Origin: Staphylococcus equorum
GTDB taxonomy: Bacteria > Bacillota > Bacilli > Staphylococcales > Staphylococcaceae
Length of the DNA stretch: 60,367 nt
Assembly: GCF_029531845.1 (NCBI RefSeq)
Contig: NZ_JAMBPV010000014.1
Span: forward strand, 1 to 60,367
Reading direction: 5' to 3'
Of this stretch, positions 21,041 to 35,219 are shown piece after piece. Every line of letters starts with the position of its first letter. Position 1 is the first letter of the stretch. The notes under the pieces were generated by a model. That model was not told the origin of the DNA. It worked only from the letters and a program-made list of their open reading frames with translations, and did no database searches. The translations under genes and the position numbers were made by a program.

Positions 21041-21346
21041 ATTGTACCAAAATTCCGCCTAAAAATCTAAGCTTTTCGATAATAACAGTAAATTATAGTG
21101 ATTTATTTTTATACTTTTTCAAAAATTATATGCTTTCACAACCCATTTATCGTAGGGTTTTCAAGATGATGGTAAGTATTTATCGCTTTTATATGTATAA
21201 TAATTCCATTATCGCCATAAATATAGAGTGCGTTCCATAATGATTGTAAGCGTTTAACGATTAGTGGCTATTGAGTAAAGTCATAAACTCACTTAATATT
21301 TATCTTTACGCTATTATGAATCCTCTTGTATAACCATTCATATTTC
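21041..21346. other. Gene-free stretch upstream of gatC
   Basis: Apart from the likely gatC extended -10 at 21041-21046, I see no open frame with a ribosome-binding site and no recognisable RNA. It begins a 700-bp gap between gatC and camS whose remainder consists of repeats. Confidence 0.5.
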
Positions 21347-21374
21347 ATAAAAAGAGCGGGACAGAAATCAAAAT
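21347..21374. repeat. Partial copy of the GGGACAGAAATC intergenic repeat
   Basis: This 28-nt stretch (AAAAAGAGCGGGACAGAAAT core) matches 27 of 28 positions of 21637-21664, the first arm of the camS terminator hairpin. The second arm is missing here, so it is a half element left in the gap. Confidence 0.65.
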
Positions 21375-21529
21375 ATAAAACTTCATTGTTAGTGATTAGT
21401 ATCTCAGTTCCAATGATAGTATCTATTGAGTCAGATTATAATTTTAAAACGTAAGCTATCTCGTTTTAAAGATATGTCAATGTAATTTCACTATACTAAA
21501 ATATTTTTTGTATAAATTTATGTAATAAA

Positions 21530-21625
21530 CCGATTTTATAAAGGGCTGTCGTCTAGGGGAATAGTGTGAGCGAGAGACTACAGGCTCGAGCCATACCCCA
21601 GACAAGCATGCACTTTCAAAATCGG
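21530..21625. repeat. Structured dispersed repeat, copy A
   Basis: A 96-nt imperfect hairpin bounded by CCGATTTT (21530-21537) and AAAATCGG (21618-21625), with an inner stem GTCT(A)GGGG / CCCCAGAC (21551-21559 with 21596-21603). It contains AGACTACAGGCT (21575-21586) and, 18 nt later, AGCATGCAC. The same two blocks with the same 18-nt spacing occur in copy B at 45973-46067. It is not an ORF and carries no transposase. Function is unknown. Confidence 0.75.
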
Positions 21626-21638
21626 AAAGCTTTAAAAT

Positions 21639-21693
21639 AAAAAGAGCAGGACAGAAATCAAAATTTTAAATTTGATTTCGTAGTCCCGCCCTC
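21639..21693 (-). terminator. Terminator of camS, built from a staphylococcal intergenic repeat
   Basis: The GGGACAGAAATC-type arm at 21644-21662 pairs with 21671-21693 (GATTTCGTAGTCCCGCC) to form a long stem. On the minus strand it is followed by TTTTTA. It lies 18 nt below the camS stop. The half copy at 21347 shares the first arm. Confidence 0.75.
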
Positions 21694-21710
21694 ACAAGGT
21701 TGGCTAAAAA

Positions 21711-22922
21711 TTAGTTGTTGTTTTTATAAATATGGACTTGTGGTTCTTTATCTTCTTTAGTTTTACTAATCAGTGCTTTAGGATTATTACCATCTTTAAT
21801 ATGAATTTCATACTCATCTATATCATCGAAATATTTCCTTGCTTGTTCAGTGACATATTGCGTAATACCTATGGTTTCAGCTTTACCATAATAATCAATT
21901 GGTACATCTACAGATAATTGTTTAGCTTCTTTATTATCGAATTTAACTGTACCTACTGCTTGAGTGAAATTATTAAAATACGTTTGGAGATCATCATTAA
22001 ATTGTTTGAAATCAGAATTTAAATTTTCATCTAAATCCGCAGCTTCTCCAGATGGTAATAAAGCAGTTTCTTGTTGAATGTCTTTCCATTCATTAATACG
22101 TGTTTTATCACCTTCAACTGTTGTACCAGTGATAAACTCACCCGGTATAATTGAGTTTTCTCCAGACTGTTTATAAACAGCAAAATGAATTGGAATATCT
22201 TTCAGTTCTTTATTTTCGCGTAATCTAGTAAGTATTTCTTCAGACATTTTCTTACTTTGCTTTTTAATTTCTTTGTCATCCAACTTCTTACTATAGGTTT
22301 CCCCATCTTTTTCTTTTTGGTAATAATATGTACTGTTCATCGCTAAACCGATTGTCATACCTTTAATTTTTTTACCTTTTGTATCTCCACTATTATAAAA
22401 ATCTTGTTCTAAAATGTTAGAAAGATATGCTGGTGAATCTTTTGCAATTTTCTCAGGATCTGTTTCACCATTATGAGACGGGTTTAATCCTAAATTCTCA
22501 TTTGCTTTTTTCTCTTTACGTTCATCTTCATCCATATCATCGATTTCAGCTTTAGTATATTTAGGACCTAAATATGCATTTATCGTGTCTTTATCTAGAT
22601 ATTGGCCATCTTGATACAAATAATCTTCAGTTGGAAATACTTCTTTACTTAAATCCAGAAGACCACTTTCAAAATCTTCACCATTATAGCTATTCGCCAT
22701 ATTTTCTTGTAATACACCGCGTGCTTTACTTTCTTTAAATGGTAATATTGTTCTGTAATTATCACCCGATACATTTTTATCCGTTGCAATATCTTTTACA
22801 GAACCAGAATCTTGCTGCTGTTGTTCATTTTCATTAGATTGTTCTTTGCTTTTCTCATCATCATTGCCACATGCTGATAATAAAAAAACTGCTGAGATGA
22901 ATAGTATAACCTTTCGTTTCAT
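21711..22922 (-). CDS. camS: CamS sex-pheromone lipoprotein
   Basis: A 403-residue lipoprotein. The N-terminus is a lipoprotein signal (KRKVILFISAVFLLSACG) with lipobox LSAC, so the mature protein is anchored by Cys18. A Asp/Glu/Gln-rich linker (residues 20-45) precedes the CamS domain. In staphylococci the processed signal peptide can act as a pheromone-like peptide (cAM373-related); the mature function is unknown. It lies 12 nt downstream of ligA in the pcrB-pcrA-ligA-camS operon and ends in a terminator. Confidence 0.93.
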   Translation of the reverse strand: MKRKVILFISAVFLLSACGNDDEKSKEQSNENEQQQQDSGSVKDIATDKNVSGDNYRTILPFKESKARGVLQENMANSYNGEDFESGLLDLSKEVFPTEDYLYQDGQYLDKDTINAYLGPKYTKAEIDDMDEDERKEKKANENLGLNPSHNGETDPEKIAKDSPAYLSNILEQDFYNSGDTKGKKIKGMTIGLAMNSTYYYQKEKDGETYSKKLDDKEIKKQSKKMSEEILTRLRENKELKDIPIHFAVYKQSGENSIIPGEFITGTTVEGDKTRINEWKDIQQETALLPSGEAADLDENLNSDFKQFNDDLQTYFNNFTQAVGTVKFDNKEAKQLSVDVPIDYYGKAETIGITQYVTEQARKYFDDIDEYEIHIKDGNNPKALISKTKEDKEPQVHIYKNNN

Positions 22923-22934
22923 GCATTATCTCCT

Positions 22935-24941
<2,007 letters not shown>

Positions 24942-27146
24942 CTATTCCCCCTTTTTCTCAATTGGCGCAAATTGTGCAAGTAAGCGTTTCGGTCCTTCTG
25001 ATTTAAAGATGATATCTAGTTCTACAGAACCATTTTTTGCTTTTACATTACTAACCATACCTTCGCCCCATGATTTGTGAACAACTTTATCTCCAACTTT
25101 CCAATCTGAAGACACTTGTGCTTTTTTAGTAGATATAGCACGTTGACTATAACCTCTTTTGGCTGGTTCTTTTGTTGCTGAACGGAAGCTATTACCTTGT
25201 GTTTTAGCTTTAGATTTAGTTTCATTTTCCAATAGATCTTCAGGTATTTCTCTTAAAAATCTAGAGGCCATATTTGATTGTGGTCGTCCAAATAACATTC
25301 TTGATGTTGCATGTGTTAAATATAATGTTTCTTCAGCACGTGTGATAGCTACATAGCAAATACGTCTCTCTTCTTGCATTTCATGTTCATCATCACTCTT
25401 AATCGCTCTAATATGTGGGAATAAAGACTCTTCCATACCCATGATAAATACAATTGGAAATTCTAGTCCTTTGGCAGAGTGCATTGTCATCAACGTGATA
25501 CCATCTTCAATTTGTGCTTCATCTATATCGGCAACTAACGATAAATCCGTTAAGAAGTTAATTAATGACTGTTCTTCTAATGGTGTATTCTCTTCATAAT
25601 CTTTTGGAACAGACATAAACTCATCAATATTTTCAAGTCTACTTCTAGATTCTAACGTTTGCTCACGTTCTAACATATCGCGGTAACCTGATTTAACTAG
25701 TACTTCTTCAACAATTTCAGTGATTTCAAGGAATTCTTGTTGTTTGATAAGATTTTGCATCACATCATAAAAGTTAATACATTCTTGGGTTACTTTTTTA
25801 GATAATCCAATAAAGTCTACTTCAGCTAACGCGTCAAACATGCTTAAATCATTTTGTATTGCATAAGCTTGAATTTTATCTACAGAAGTTGGTCCAATAC
25901 CACGTTTTGGAATATTAATCACACGACGCAAGCTAATATCATCATTACTATTAGCAATGATGCGTACATAACTTAATAAGTCTTTAATTTCTTTTCTATC
26001 GTAGAACTTTTGACCGCCAACCATTGTATAAGGAATGTTTGATTTCATAAACGTTTCTTCAAGTACACGTGACTGCGCATTCGTACGATATAAAATTGCC
26101 ATATCTTTATATTTCTTTCCATTACGCTGATGTTTCATAATTTCGCGTACAACATATTCCGCTTCATCACGTTCAGTTGTGGCTTCATAATAGTGGATTT
26201 TATCGCCGTCTGTATTGCCTGTCCATAACCCTTTAGGTTTACGCTCTGAATTATTTTTAATCACTTCATTGGCCGCGTTCAAAATATTTTTTGTAGAACG
26301 ATAGTTTTGCTCTAGGAAAACCGTTTTCGCTTCTGGGTAGTCTTCTTCAAAAGAAAGGATGTTTTGTATGTCTGCACCACGCCACCCGTAAATAGATTGG
26401 TCTGAGTCACCTACTACGCAAAGATTTTTAAATTTATTTGCAAGGAGTTTAACTAATGTATATTGCGCTTTGTTCGTATCTTGATACTCATCCACATGAA
26501 TATATTGGAATTTATTTTGATAATAATCTAATACTTCTGGAACACGTTCAAATAGACGTATCGTAATCATAATCAAATCATCAAAATCTAGTGCTTCATT
26601 TCTAGAAAGTTGACGTTGATATCCTTTATAAACAGTAGCAACCATTTGTGCATGATAATCATTTGCTTCTTTTTGTGCATCTTCCGGCGTTTTTAATTCG
26701 TTTTTCAAATTACTAATAGCGCCTATAAACATTCTAGGTTCAAATTTTTTGCTATCAATATTTTCATTTTTTAATACATCTTTAATTACAGATTTTTGGT
26801 CTGTTGGATCAATAATTGTAAAATTGCGTTCTATGCCAATTCTATCTGCATCTCTTCTAAGAATTCTCACACACATAGAATGGAATGTAGACATCCATAG
26901 CACTTGAGCTTGTTCCCCAACTAACGTCTCAACTCGTGCTTTCATTTCTTTAGCAGCTTTATTTGTAAATGTGATGGCTAAAACGTTATATGGAGACACG
27001 TCTTTTTCATCAAGCAAGTATGCTATGCGATGTGTTAAGACACGTGTTTTGCCTGAACCTGCACCTGCCATTATAAGCAATGGACCCTCTGTTGTACGTA
27101 CTGCTTGGCTTTGTTCCTCATTCATCTTATTAACTAATGCGTTCAT
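24942..27146 (-). CDS. pcrA: ATP-dependent DNA helicase PcrA
   Basis: A 734-residue superfamily 1A 3'-5' helicase. Walker A is GAGSGKT near residue 29, motif II is VDEYQDTN, followed by [13 protein letters not shown] (motif III) and motif VI ([12 protein letters not shown]). The C-terminal Lys/Arg-rich tail with a tudor-like end ([15 protein letters not shown]) contacts RNA polymerase in homologues. It is essential in Gram-positives for rolling-circle replication and conflict resolution. Its start overlaps pcrB by 4 nt. Confidence 0.97.
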   Translation of the reverse strand: MNALVNKMNEEQSQAVRTTEGPLLIMAGAGSGKTRVLTHRIAYLLDEKDVSPYNVLAITFTNKAAKEMKARVETLVGEQAQVLWMSTFHSMCVRILRRDADRIGIERNFTIIDPTDQKSVIKDVLKNENIDSKKFEPRMFIGAISNLKNELKTPEDAQKEANDYHAQMVATVYKGYQRQLSRNEALDFDDLIMITIRLFERVPEVLDYYQNKFQYIHVDEYQDTNKAQYTLVKLLANKFKNLCVVGDSDQSIYGWRGADIQNILSFEEDYPEAKTVFLEQNYRSTKNILNAANEVIKNNSERKPKGLWTGNTDGDKIHYYEATTERDEAEYVVREIMKHQRNGKKYKDMAILYRTNAQSRVLEETFMKSNIPYTMVGGQKFYDRKEIKDLLSYVRIIANSNDDISLRRVINIPKRGIGPTSVDKIQAYAIQNDLSMFDALAEVDFIGLSKKVTQECINFYDVMQNLIKQQEFLEITEIVEEVLVKSGYRDMLEREQTLESRSRLENIDEFMSVPKDYEENTPLEEQSLINFLTDLSLVADIDEAQIEDGITLMTMHSAKGLEFPIVFIMGMEESLFPHIRAIKSDDEHEMQEERRICYVAITRAEETLYLTHATSRMLFGRPQSNMASRFLREIPEDLLENETKSKAKTQGNSFRSATKEPAKRGYSQRAISTKKAQVSSDWKVGDKVVHKSWGEGMVSNVKAKNGSVELDIIFKSEGPKRLLAQFAPIEKKGE

Positions 27147-27835
27147 TTATGTGACTCCTTTATCTCAACTGTTTTTAATGCTTTTTCTATGTCTTTATAT
27201 ATAATGTCTCCAACTATAATAGTGTCTGCGATTGAAGCCATTTGTTTTGCCTCATAATAATCACTAATACCACCACCATAAAATAGTTGCGTGTCTGTTA
27301 ATTGATCTGCTGCTGCTCTTACTATTTCTACTTCTCCATATGTACCACTATATTCTATATACATAACTGGTAATTTGTACATATCATTAATCATTAATGC
27401 ATAAGCTTCAATATCTTCATCCATTAAATCTGTATTTGCTTGCGTCACTTTCGCAACCTTACTATCAGGATTAAGTACGACATAACCTTCAAAGATGACT
27501 TCATCAAAATCAATTATTTGTCCGAATGACTTGAGTGCATCTAACAATATACCATTATGATATTTAACATCTGAACTGTTTAACACGGTAGGTACGAAAT
27601 AAAAATCGAAACCAAACATTACACTATCTACATTTGAAATTTCCAATACTATAGGTAATGCATATTGCTTTAAACGTTGCTTTAACTGAAAAACATTATC
27701 TTCAGTAACATCATCTGTTCCGCCTATGATAATTGCGTCAGTGTTAGATAAACAAATCGCCTCTAATTCTTCGTCAGATATTAACTTTGCAGGATCTAAT
27801 TTAAAAATATGTTTCCACTTTTTAATGTCATACAT
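27143..27835 (-). CDS. pcrB: Heptaprenylglyceryl phosphate synthase PcrB
   Basis: A 230-residue TIM-barrel prenyltransferase that joins heptaprenyl diphosphate to glycerol-1-phosphate. [10 protein letters not shown] (from about residue 38) and [17 protein letters not shown] phosphate-binding loops are in place. It heads the pcrB-pcrA-ligA-camS operon. An extended -10 (TGA TATAAT, minus, 27868-27873) lies just upstream. The biological role of the archaeal-type lipid in Firmicutes is still unclear. Confidence 0.94.
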   Translation of the reverse strand: MYDIKKWKHIFKLDPAKLISDEELEAICLSNTDAIIIGGTDDVTEDNVFQLKQRLKQYALPIVLEISNVDSVMFGFDFYFVPTVLNSSDVKYHNGILLDALKSFGQIIDFDEVIFEGYVVLNPDSKVAKVTQANTDLMDEDIEAYALMINDMYKLPVMYIEYSGTYGEVEIVRAAADQLTDTQLFYGGGISDYYEAKQMASIADTIIVGDIIYKDIEKALKTVEIKESHK

Positions 27836-27972
27836 GATATGTTACTCCTTTTTTAAACATACATATGATTATATCATTTTTAGTCTGCGAGTTCTAAAAT
27901 GATGTCGAAAAAAACCACCCCAATATTTATGAGATGATTTTTAAAATTTAGTTTCCTTTTTGCTGTAATTAT

Positions 27973-28644
27973 TTAATTCAATTGGTAATAACTTTCCAAG
28001 TTTGTATCTTGATTGTCTATAATTTTAGCTAGTTCAGGCCCTACATATCGCAAATGCCATGCCTCATATGCATAGCCTGTTTGATTTGATTGTCCCTTAG
28101 GATATCTGATAATAAATCCATATTCAGAAGCGTTATGGGCTAACCAGTGCGCTTCTTTAGTATGTTCAAAATCATTATGAAAATCTTCAAGTGGTCTTTG
28201 TGTACCCACATCAAATGCTAATCCTGTTTGATGTTCTGAATGTCCTGGTTTAGCAGTATATTGCTTCGCAACTTTTTCTCCATCATTTTCAATATATGAT
28301 TTCACTACTTTTTGCTGATTTTTATAGCTTCTATAACCACTAATATATTTTAAATCCAGTTCTTTTTGTTCAGCTTTATCTAACATTTCATTTAATTTAT
28401 GTCTGGCTTTTTTATTTTCTCCAGGTTTATAGTTCTGCGGTAATTGATATGTTTTGTTGACAATGACATGGCCATTCACTTTTGTCACGCCTTGCTTTTC
28501 AACAATAATTGGCAATGCATTTTTAGGTTCAACGACATCTAAATGCTCAGAGTGTTGATGATTAGAAGTTATAATAAAAGATATTCGTATGACAATACCG
28601 ATAAATAATAAAGCCGCAATTACAATTATCCACTTCTTAAACAC
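27973..28644 (-). CDS. D-alanyl-D-alanine carboxypeptidase, VanY/LdcB family
   Basis: A 223-residue peptidoglycan carboxypeptidase. An N-terminal signal-anchor (residues 4-25) places the catalytic domain outside. The zinc motif HSEHQTGLAFDVG (SxHxxGxAxD type) and the C-terminal EAWHLRYVG give the His, Asp and His ligands of M15B peptidases. The start is GTG at 28644 behind AAGGAG. It is a single gene. Whether the substrate is the tetra- or pentapeptide cannot be told from sequence. Confidence 0.88.
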   Translation of the reverse strand: MFKKWIIVIAALLFIGIVIRISFIITSNHQHSEHLDVVEPKNALPIIVEKQGVTKVNGHVIVNKTYQLPQNYKPGENKKARHKLNEMLDKAEQKELDLKYISGYRSYKNQQKVVKSYIENDGEKVAKQYTAKPGHSEHQTGLAFDVGTQRPLEDFHNDFEHTKEAHWLAHNASEYGFIIRYPKGQSNQTGYAYEAWHLRYVGPELAKIIDNQDTNLESYYQLN

Positions 28645-28756
28645 ATTTATCTCCTTTCCAACTTATTTTCACCTATCAATATTTTCACAAAATTCATATG
28701 ATAACGATACAGTTGATACGTCTCAATTACCATTCTATCATTTTACAAAACATAAA

Positions 28757-28794
28757 GAAGCTGCCGACAAAGTATATTACTCCATCGACAGCTA
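28757..28794 (-). terminator. Probable terminator below the TrpR-like gene
   Basis: AGCTGCCGAC pairs with a GTCGACAGCT-type arm on the other side (one mismatch), followed by TTCTTTA on the minus strand. A modest T run makes this less certain than the others. Confidence 0.5.
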
Positions 28795-28837
28795 GGATTA
28801 ACTTAATATGCTAACCTTACTTCTTATATAAAAATAT

Positions 28838-29140
28838 CTAATCAGCCGTTTCAATATTCATGCGGTCTAGAATCATCGTATAAGCATCATTGCCCCATTG
28901 CAACGATCTTTTTACACGAGAAATTGTTGCAGTCGATGCACCAGATTCTTGTTCAATAGTCGCATAAGTGAAGCCTTGTTTAATCATTTTCGCGACTTGC
29001 AACCGTTGTGACAATGACTGTATTTCATTAACAGTACATAAATCGTCAAAGAATTCATAACATTCTTCTCTATTTTCAAGTGTCAAAACCGCATCGAACA
29101 ATTCATCTAATGCTTTTCCTCTTAATTTTTCTATTTGCAT
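28838..29140 (-). CDS. TrpR-like transcriptional regulator (YerC/YecD family)
   Basis: A 100-residue small helical DNA-binding protein. The helix-turn-helix is about residues 48-75 (VAKMIKQGFTYATIEQESGASTATISRVKRSL), typical of TrpR/YerC. It starts behind CAGGGGTTG. The target is unknown; in Bacillus YerC lies next to pcrB, and the same neighbourhood is kept here, separated by the carboxypeptidase gene. Confidence 0.88.
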   Translation of the reverse strand: MQIEKLRGKALDELFDAVLTLENREECYEFFDDLCTVNEIQSLSQRLQVAKMIKQGFTYATIEQESGASTATISRVKRSLQWGNDAYTMILDRMNIETAD

Positions 29141-29236
29141 TCAAAACAACCCCTGTATCTTTCAATTTAATCTCAGTTTAACGTACTAATACATTAAAGT
29201 GTAACGATTTCCCTTGAAAAATTCAATTATTCCTGA

Positions 29237-30544
<1,308 letters not shown>

Positions 30545-30715
30545 CTATCTTACGTAAGTTTTAGTTCACAAGCCTTAAAACATGTACATTTAAGTTCTTT
30601 TGTACTTTAAAGTTCGTGTTTATTCTTTTCAATACCAGTTTAACAGAATTACTTTGAAATGTATAAGCCTTTTAACCCTACTATAGAAATTATTTAGAAT
30701 CAAAGTACGAAAAAA

Positions 30716-30747
30716 GAGTCCGAAACATAGATACATATGTCAGACTC
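30716..30747 (-). terminator. Terminator of the DUF2179-NETI unit
   Basis: GAGTC and GACTC arms with inner ACATA/TATGT pairing (30716-30747), followed by TTTTTT on the minus strand. Confidence 0.75.
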
Positions 30748-30756
30748 CTTTACTTA

Positions 30757-30942
30757 TCATTCTTGTAATTTGCCTATGAATTCAATTTCTTGTTTAAGTA
30801 CCTCTAGGCTACCATCTTTATTTTCTTTATAAACGGGCTTTTCAAAACGTTTAACTGGTGTATAACCAGCTTCACGCATGCGACCCAAACAATCTTGAAT
30901 TGACTCGTTTTCTTCAACTTTGAATTTTTGCTGTTTTTTCAT
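30757..30942 (-). CDS. NETI-motif small protein
   Basis: A 61-residue acidic-basic protein of the NETI-motif family; here the motif reads NESI ([28 protein letters not shown]). No function is known. It overlaps the upstream DUF2179 gene by 4 nt and is therefore translationally coupled to it; no strong SD is visible. A terminator follows. Confidence 0.82.
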   Translation of the reverse strand: MKKQQKFKVEENESIQDCLGRMREAGYTPVKRFEKPVYKENKDGSLEVLKQEIEFIGKLQE

Positions 30943-31517
30943 ATACTTTCAACTTCATCCGTATCATATTGTTTAAGTTTTTTACTTTTAACACCTTTCG
31001 CCCAGAAACCACCATGAATTGTACGAGGCTCATATGCGACCATAAATGCTTTTGCATCCATTTGCTTGATCGTCTCAATTAATTTAGCTTCAAAACGTCT
31101 CGGTGTAAGAATTTGTAAAACCAAGCGTTTGCCATCTCGACCGTATGCTGTATTATGTGTCACTCCATACCCTAAATCTCTTAATTGTCTTGGTAAGTCT
31201 AACTCATACTCAGATGAAGTTACATTGACTACTGTATATCCCAGTGCTAGTTTTTCTTCAATCTTCATACCTACGATAATACCTATTGAAAAGCCAAATG
31301 CATATGCAAGCACATTTTGGATTTGATCCAAACTAGACATTACCATACCTAAACCAATAACATATACAAGGACTTCCAAGAAGCTTACAATTGCAGCTAC
31401 ATAGCGATAACCTTTAAGGGTTAATATCGTTCTCATCGTTAGGCACGTTACATAAGCAACGTTGATTATAAAAATTGCTAAAACCATTAACCATGGATTA
31501 GATGTTATCACTGACAT
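30939..31517 (-). CDS. DUF2179/DUF5698 membrane protein (UPF0316)
   Basis: A 192-residue protein with three N-terminal membrane segments (about 8-85) and a cytoplasmic DUF2179 domain (about 100-175), the domain thought to bind a small ligand. The open frame begins 48 nt earlier; ATG at 31517 ([11 protein letters not shown]) is chosen because AGAAAGGAAA lies 8 nt upstream and it aligns with the S. aureus start. Coupled to the NETI gene. Function unknown. Confidence 0.85.
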   Translation of the reverse strand: MSVITSNPWLMVLAIFIINVAYVTCLTMRTILTLKGYRYVAAIVSFLEVLVYVIGLGMVMSSLDQIQNVLAYAFGFSIGIIVGMKIEEKLALGYTVVNVTSSEYELDLPRQLRDLGYGVTHNTAYGRDGKRLVLQILTPRRFEAKLIETIKQMDAKAFMVAYEPRTIHGGFWAKGVKSKKLKQYDTDEVESI

Positions 31518-31603
31518 GTCCATTTTCCTTTCTGTTACATTAAATCCAAGTAATTCTATCAGCAAGTTTATATTTTGTCACTAAAAACTTACTGTTATAG
31601 CAC

Positions 31604-32425
31604 TTAATTTTTGGGCCATGTGTGTCTTGTATAAGCTAATTCTCTTTTATGCGCACTCTTAACATAATGACGCTCAATAACTTCTCGTGCATCATCTGGT
31701 ACCGATTTGCCCTCTAAATAATCATCTATGTGATTATAACTTACACCTAATGCCTCTTCGTCTGGCAACTGTGGTTTGTCTTCTTCTAAATCTGCAGTAG
31801 GTGCTTTTTCATATAAATGCTTAGGTGCTTTTAAATACTTTAATAATTGTCTACCTTGACGTTTATTCAAACCAAATAACGGTGCAATATCTGCAGCACC
31901 ATCACCATATTTTGTATAAAAACCAGTTACACTTTCAGCCGAATGATCTGTACCGATAACTATACCTTGCTTGTTTGCAGCAATCGAGAACTGTGCTTTC
32001 ATACGTTCACGTGCTTTTTCATTTCCTTTTTGAAAATCAGTAAGTAAAATGCCTGCATTTTTTAGTGCATGAACACTTTGATCTACAGCAGATTTAATAT
32101 TGACTGTCACTACTTCATCCGGTTGTATGAACTTCAATGCATCTTCAACTTCGGCTGCATCTTTTTGTTCACCATATGGTAATTTAACAGCAATAAATTG
32201 GCAATGAATTTTTTCTTCTTTCAATTCATCAACCGCAATTTGACACAGTCTACCTGCTAAAGTGGAATCTTGGCCACCTGAAATACCTAACACTAAAGAT
32301 TGGATAAAAGAGTGAGATTGTACATAACCTTTAATAAATTGAATAATGCTACGCGCTTCTTGTTCACTATCAATCATTGGTTGGACATTCATTTCTTTAA
32401 CAATGATTTCTTGTAAATTACTCAT
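31604..32425 (-). CDS. nadE: NH3-dependent NAD synthetase
   Basis: A 273-residue adenylating amidotransferase that turns nicotinate adenine dinucleotide into NAD. The pyrophosphatase loop SGGQDS is at 49-54; no glutaminase domain is present, so it uses ammonia. It overlaps the pncB stop by 8 nt, forming a NAD salvage operon with it. Length matches the homodimeric bacterial type. Confidence 0.96.
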   Translation of the reverse strand: MSNLQEIIVKEMNVQPMIDSEQEARSIIQFIKGYVQSHSFIQSLVLGISGGQDSTLAGRLCQIAVDELKEEKIHCQFIAVKLPYGEQKDAAEVEDALKFIQPDEVVTVNIKSAVDQSVHALKNAGILLTDFQKGNEKARERMKAQFSIAANKQGIVIGTDHSAESVTGFYTKYGDGAADIAPLFGLNKRQGRQLLKYLKAPKHLYEKAPTADLEEDKPQLPDEEALGVSYNHIDDYLEGKSVPDDAREVIERHYVKSAHKRELAYTRHTWPKN

Positions 32426-33884
32426 TTTCTTCCATCTCCTTTACATGTTCTGCAACTTCAAATATACGTTTATGTTTATTTTCCCAACATGCTGTACTTA
32501 AATCTACAGGGTATTCTTGTGGGTTAAGATGACGTTTATTTTCATCCCATAAATAGGTAAGATTTTCTTTTAAATAATTTTGTGCTTCTTGTTCACTTGG
32601 TAAATCATATACCAATTTCCCCTCTTTAAATATATCATGATGTAAGTCTTTCGCTATAAATGATTTTATAAATTTCATCTTATAGGTATGGACAGGATGG
32701 AAAAGTTTAAGTGGAGACGTTTCATATGGATCTTCATGATTCAATGTAATGTAGTCCCCTTCAGCTTTGTTCGTTTTTTTATTAATGATACGGTACACCT
32801 TTTTCTTGCCTGGTGTCGTTACTTTTTCAGCGTTATTTGATAGCTTAATACGATCAACGTATGCACCTGAACTGTCTTCCACAGCAACGAGCTTGTATAC
32901 AGCACCAAGCGCTGGTTGGTCATAGCCTGTAACTAATTTAGTACCTACACCCCAGGAATCAACTCTTGCGCCCTGTGATTTCAAACTGGTGATTGTCTGT
33001 TCATCTAAGTCGTTTGAGGCAATAATTTTTGCATTTGTAAACCCTGCTTCGTCTAACATACGTCGCGCTTCTTTAGAAAGGTAAGCAATATCCCCAGAAT
33101 CTAATCGAATACCTATAAAATTAATTTTGTCACCTAATTCTTTTGCAACTTTAATTGCTGTCGGAACACCAGATTTCAGCGTATGGAACGTATCTACTAA
33201 AAATACACAATCCTTATGTCGCTCAGCATATTTTTTAAAAGCAATATATTCATCACCATATGTTTGCACCATTGCATGTGCGTGTGTACCAGATACTGGA
33301 ATGCCAAATAACTTTCCTGCTCTCACATTACTTGTAGAATTGAAACCACCAATGTATGATGCTCTAGCTCCCCATAATGCTGCGTCCGCTTCTTGCGCAC
33401 GGCGTGTACCAAATTCCATTAACATATCATCCAGAGCAACTTGTCGAATACGACTTGCTTTTGTTGTAATCAAAGTATGGAAATTCACTATATTTAATAG
33501 CATTGTTTCTATTAATTGAGCTTGTATCAGTGGCGCTTCTACTCGCATTAATGGTTCATTACCAAAGCAAAGCTCACCTTCATGCATTGAACGGATATTA
33601 CCTGTAAATCTCAAGTCTTTTAAATAACTCAAGAAATCTTCTTGATAGCCAATAGATTTTAAATATTCTATATCTGATTCTGAAAAATGAAATTGTTTTA
33701 TATATTCAATCGCACGCTTTAATCCATTAAAAACCGCATAGCCACTGTCAAATGGCATATTTCTAAAATACAAATCAAAGACTGCTAATCGTTCGTGAAT
33801 ACCATCATTCCAATAACTTTCAGCCATATTTATTTGATATAAATCATTATGCAATACTAATGTATCGTCTTCGTATTGGTACAC
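32418..33884 (-). CDS. pncB: Nicotinate phosphoribosyltransferase
   Basis: A 488-residue enzyme making nicotinate mononucleotide from nicotinate and PRPP, the entry step of the Preiss-Handler pathway. The phosphoribosyl-binding region ([41 protein letters not shown]) is clear. The start is GTG at 33884 behind GGAGAG. It is first in pncB-nadE. It is divergent from nos across a 230-nt gap. Confidence 0.95.
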   Translation of the reverse strand: MYQYEDDTLVLHNDLYQINMAESYWNDGIHERLAVFDLYFRNMPFDSGYAVFNGLKRAIEYIKQFHFSESDIEYLKSIGYQEDFLSYLKDLRFTGNIRSMHEGELCFGNEPLMRVEAPLIQAQLIETMLLNIVNFHTLITTKASRIRQVALDDMLMEFGTRRAQEADAALWGARASYIGGFNSTSNVRAGKLFGIPVSGTHAHAMVQTYGDEYIAFKKYAERHKDCVFLVDTFHTLKSGVPTAIKVAKELGDKINFIGIRLDSGDIAYLSKEARRMLDEAGFTNAKIIASNDLDEQTITSLKSQGARVDSWGVGTKLVTGYDQPALGAVYKLVAVEDSSGAYVDRIKLSNNAEKVTTPGKKKVYRIINKKTNKAEGDYITLNHEDPYETSPLKLFHPVHTYKMKFIKSFIAKDLHHDIFKEGKLVYDLPSEQEAQNYLKENLTYLWDENKRHLNPQEYPVDLSTACWENKHKRIFEVAEHVKEMEENE

Positions 33885-34024
33885 AAAAATCTCTCCAATC
33901 AGCTTTTCTATTAGTTTAGCATAAAAGAAACGTTGTTAGCACCTGAAATACCATCCCATTTAATAGCATCCGTGCAACATTTTCAGATTACTAATGTTCA
34001 TTATTTTTTAATTTTGATAAAAGT

Positions 34025-34055
34025 GTGACATTACTAACGACAAAGTAGTGACATT
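34025..34055 (+). promoter_or_regulatory. Direct repeats upstream of nos
   Basis: GTGACATT occurs at 34025-34032 and 34048-34055, a 23-bp spacing (about two helical turns on the same face). A perfect TATAAT lies near 34095, close to the nos start, without a good -35. The layout would suit an activator or response regulator; SrrAB control of S. aureus nos is known from the literature, but I cannot assign the site. Confidence 0.4.
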
Positions 34056-34114
34056 TATAGTTTTATAATTATAAATTAACTGTAATCACTTATAATACTG
34101 AGTGAGGTGTTTAT

Positions 34115-35179
34115 ATGTTAAATGAAGCTAAATCATTTATTAAAACAATGCATAAAGAATTAAGTTACGATGAAGATGCTACATTAGATAGAATTAAAGA
34201 AATTGAAATTGCCATTCATACAAATGGCACGTATGAACATACAGTTGAAGAACTTACTTATGGTGCTAAATTGGCTTGGAGGAATTCAAATCGCTGTATT
34301 GGCCGTTTTTTCTGGAATTCATTAACTGTAGCAGATGCAAGAGATATTCAAACTGAAGATGAATTTATAGCTACAATCGAAAATCACATAACAACTGCAA
34401 CAAATAATGGAAAAATCAAACCTTATATCACTATCTTTTCACAGCATCAACCACCACAAATTTATAATAATCAACTAATCAGATATGCCGGTTATTCAGA
34501 TCAAGGCGACCCTGCTGAACGAAGTATAACGCAACTTGCTGAACATCTTGGATGGAAAGGTGCACATACTGACTTTGATGTCTTACCTTTAATTTATAAA
34601 ATGCCGGAAGGTAATTTAAAGTATCATGTTTATAATCAAGAATTAATTAAAGAAGTTCCTATAGCTCATGATCGCTATCCAAAGTTAAAACAACTCGGCT
34701 TAAAATGGTATGCCGTCCCTATCATATCAAGTATGGATTTAAAAATTGGCGGTGTTACATATCCAACAGCACCATTTAATGGTTGGTATATGGTGAACGA
34801 GATTGCTGTTCGTAATTTTACAGATAGTTATCGTTATAATTTGCTAGAAAGTGTTGCAGAAGCATTTGAATTTGATACACTTAAGAATAATTCTTTCAAT
34901 AAAGATCGTGCACTTGTCGAACTGAATGATGCAGTGTATCATTCCTTTAAAAATGAAGGCGTCTCTATTGTTGATCATTTGACTGCTTCTAAGCAGTTTG
35001 AACGATTTGAAAAGAATGAAACAAAAGAAGGAAGAGAAGTCACTGGTAAATGGTCATGGTTAGCACCTTCATTGTCTCCAACATTGGTGTCAAATTACCA
35101 TCATGGTTATAAAAATGAAATTCGAGAACCTAATTTCTTTTATAAGAAACCAACATCTACAGGATGTCCATTCCATTAA
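34115..35179 (+). CDS. nos: Bacterial nitric oxide synthase, oxygenase domain
   Basis: A 354-residue haem oxygenase that makes NO and citrulline from arginine, using outside reductases since no reductase domain is attached. The haem-ligating Cys is C61 in [11 protein letters not shown]. The substrate region has [14 protein letters not shown] with the Glu that binds arginine. In staphylococci bNOS protects against oxidative stress and supports respiration. It starts with ATG behind GAGGTG. It is followed 40 nt later by pheA, probably in the same transcript. Confidence 0.96.
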   Translation: MLNEAKSFIKTMHKELSYDEDATLDRIKEIEIAIHTNGTYEHTVEELTYGAKLAWRNSNRCIGRFFWNSLTVADARDIQTEDEFIATIENHITTATNNGKIKPYITIFSQHQPPQIYNNQLIRYAGYSDQGDPAERSITQLAEHLGWKGAHTDFDVLPLIYKMPEGNLKYHVYNQELIKEVPIAHDRYPKLKQLGLKWYAVPIISSMDLKIGGVTYPTAPFNGWYMVNEIAVRNFTDSYRYNLLESVAEAFEFDTLKNNSFNKDRALVELNDAVYHSFKNEGVSIVDHLTASKQFERFEKNETKEGREVTGKWSWLAPSLSPTLVSNYHHGYKNEIREPNFFYKKPTSTGCPFH

Positions 35180-35219
35180 GCGCTCTATCCTTACACATAT
35201 GAACAAGGGGTAACGTCAC

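Noticed and set aside
21347..21693. Insertion sequence or transposon remnant in the gatC-camS gap
   Set aside because: No transposase fragment, no matching terminal repeats around the gap; only the short intergenic repeats are present.
30570..30620. PurR box upstream of purB
   Set aside because: Only one CACGAACTTT-type half is visible and the partner in inverted orientation at the usual distance is missing, so it is mentioned but not called.
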